Assembly: GCA_937892865.1 (NCBI GenBank)
Contig: CALBJG010000012.1
Coordinates: 1 to 31,213 of the forward strand
Direction: 5' to 3'
Origin: an uncultured Clostridia bacterium
Lineage (GTDB): Bacteria; Bacillota; Clostridia; Oscillospirales; Oscillospiraceae
DNA: 31,213 nucleotides
In this document: in pieces, positions 30,726-31,213 of the stretch
Numbering within the stretch: position 1 is the stretch's first letter
Layout: every line of letters starts with the position of its first letter
Made by a program: the position numbers and the translations under genes
Notes under the pieces: generated by a model
The model's input: only the letters and a program-made list of their open reading frames with translations
What the model was told of the DNA's origin: nothing
The model's database searches: none

Positions 30726-31213
30726 TTAGAGGCTTGCAAGGTATTTCTTAATTTCGGGGACGCTGTAGTAGTTCACATGGTTTTCACCGTCGGTGATCAC
30801 CAGTGTGGGAGCGCCCTTGACGCCGTACTTGATGCACAAGTCCTTGTTGTCGTCAGCGATCAGTTTCTCGTAAGCAACGCCGGCCTTGCCTAGCAGACCC
30901 TCTGCCACACGGCAGTTGGGGCAGGTGACCCGGGAGAACAGAATGGCCTTTGCGCCTTCTGCTACTTCCGCCTTGGGTGCTTCGCAGACGCAGGCTGCTT
31001 CTGCCTGCTTCTCAGCCAAAGGCTTCAGCACGGAATTGCCGATGTCGTAAACCTTGCGGTCCTTGTACTCCTGGGTCTTGCCGTCGTTCCAGTTCTGCAC
31101 GGGACGGTAGTAGCCGGTGATACGGCTGTAGACCTCGGTCTTCTTGCCGCAGTGGGGGCAGGTGTACTGCTCGCCGTTCAGGTAGCCGTGCTCTGCGCAC
31201 ACAGAGTAAGTGG
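30726..31213 (-). CDS. nrdD: Anaerobic ribonucleoside-triphosphate reductase NrdD, C-terminal part with fused redoxin domain (truncated by window edge)
   Basis: The last ~161 residues of class III ribonucleotide reductase; the frame stays open to the window edge. The zinc-ribbon-like region has CAEH and CPHC pairs, followed by the glycyl-radical loop SRITGYYRPVQ (Gly in RITGY) and the typical QEYKDRKVYDIG. An Ala/Glu-rich linker follows, then a ~75-residue thioredoxin/glutaredoxin-like domain with a CPNC active site (ILFSRVTCPNCRVAEGLL), a GAPTL cis-Pro-like loop and a C-terminal helix. The enzyme makes deoxynucleotides without oxygen; the fused redoxin might supply reducing equivalents. A GTG at 31202 is not a real start. 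trxB lies downstream on the same strand. Confidence 0.9.
   Translation of the reverse strand, partial: TYSVCAEHGYLNGEQYTCPHCGKKTEVYSRITGYYRPVQNWNDGKTQEYKDRKVYDIGNSVLKPLAEKQAEAACVCEAPKAEVAEGAKAILFSRVTCPNCRVAEGLLGKAGVAYEKLIADDNKDLCIKYGVKGAPTLVITDGENHVNYYSVPEIKKYLASL

Noticed and set aside
31012..31202. A small separate gene starting at GTG 31202 at the right edge
   Set aside because: The frame is open beyond it to the window end and the residues before it continue the NrdD zinc-ribbon context, so it is the 3' part of nrdD.

Overview
The window looks like chromosomal DNA of an anaerobic gut-type Clostridia, probably Oscillospiraceae-like. The reasons are a DnaD/DnaI-type primosome operon, YhaO/YhaN, YmdB, a flavodiiron protein without a rubredoxin domain, an anaerobic (glycyl-radical) ribonucleotide reductase with a fused redoxin, strong AGGAGG ribosome-binding sites and sigma-A-like promoters. 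This placement is inferred from gene content only. I see no rRNA, tRNA, prophage, insertion sequence or CRISPR array.

Layout. 1-2.66 kb (+): a transporter ORF that appears to be a chimera of a YfcC-like carrier and an ABC-2-type permease, followed by a lipoprotein and a terminator. 2.66-5.75 kb (-): operon dnaD-like, dnaC/dnaI-like, HAD phosphatase, yfbR-like. 5.9-11.1 kb (-): operon AraC regulator, ymdB, yhaO, yhaN. 11.2-12.2 kb (-): 2-hydroxyacid dehydrogenase 1. 12.4-13.8 kb (+): two small membrane-protein genes, the first markedly AT-rich. 13.8-21.6 kb (-): a Gfo/Idh/MocA oxidoreductase translationally coupled to a 2139-residue secreted, membrane-anchored protein. 21.7-22.5 kb (+): a divergent AraC regulator. 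22.6-23.6 kb (-): dehydrogenase 2, a close paralogue of dehydrogenase 1. 23.7-25.25 kb (-): a CvpA-like membrane protein. 25.4-27.3 kb (+): ZIP metal transporter and flavodiiron protein. 27.35-28.2 kb (-): DMT exporter. 28.4-29.35 kb (+): second Gfo/Idh/MocA oxidoreductase. 29.6-31.2 kb (-): thioredoxin-reductase-like flavoprotein downstream of the end of nrdD, with a palindromic repeat between them and a structured intergenic region after them.

The most unusual part is 9.9-23.6 kb. A giant surface protein with five beta-sandwich-like repeats, a beta-propeller-like region and five helical repeats overlaps an intracellular sugar-type oxidoreductase by ATGA. An AraC gene faces this pair through overlapping divergent promoters, and the wider locus is flanked by two duplicated 2-hydroxyacid dehydrogenases, one beside another AraC gene. 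I read it as a candidate surface-sensing or glycan-related locus; the substrate cannot be told from the sequence.

Other points of interest are the transporter chimera (real fusion, or assembly join), the structured non-coding stretch after trxB, and a TrxB-like enzyme lacking the usual NADPH-phosphate-binding motif next to an NrdD-redoxin fusion.
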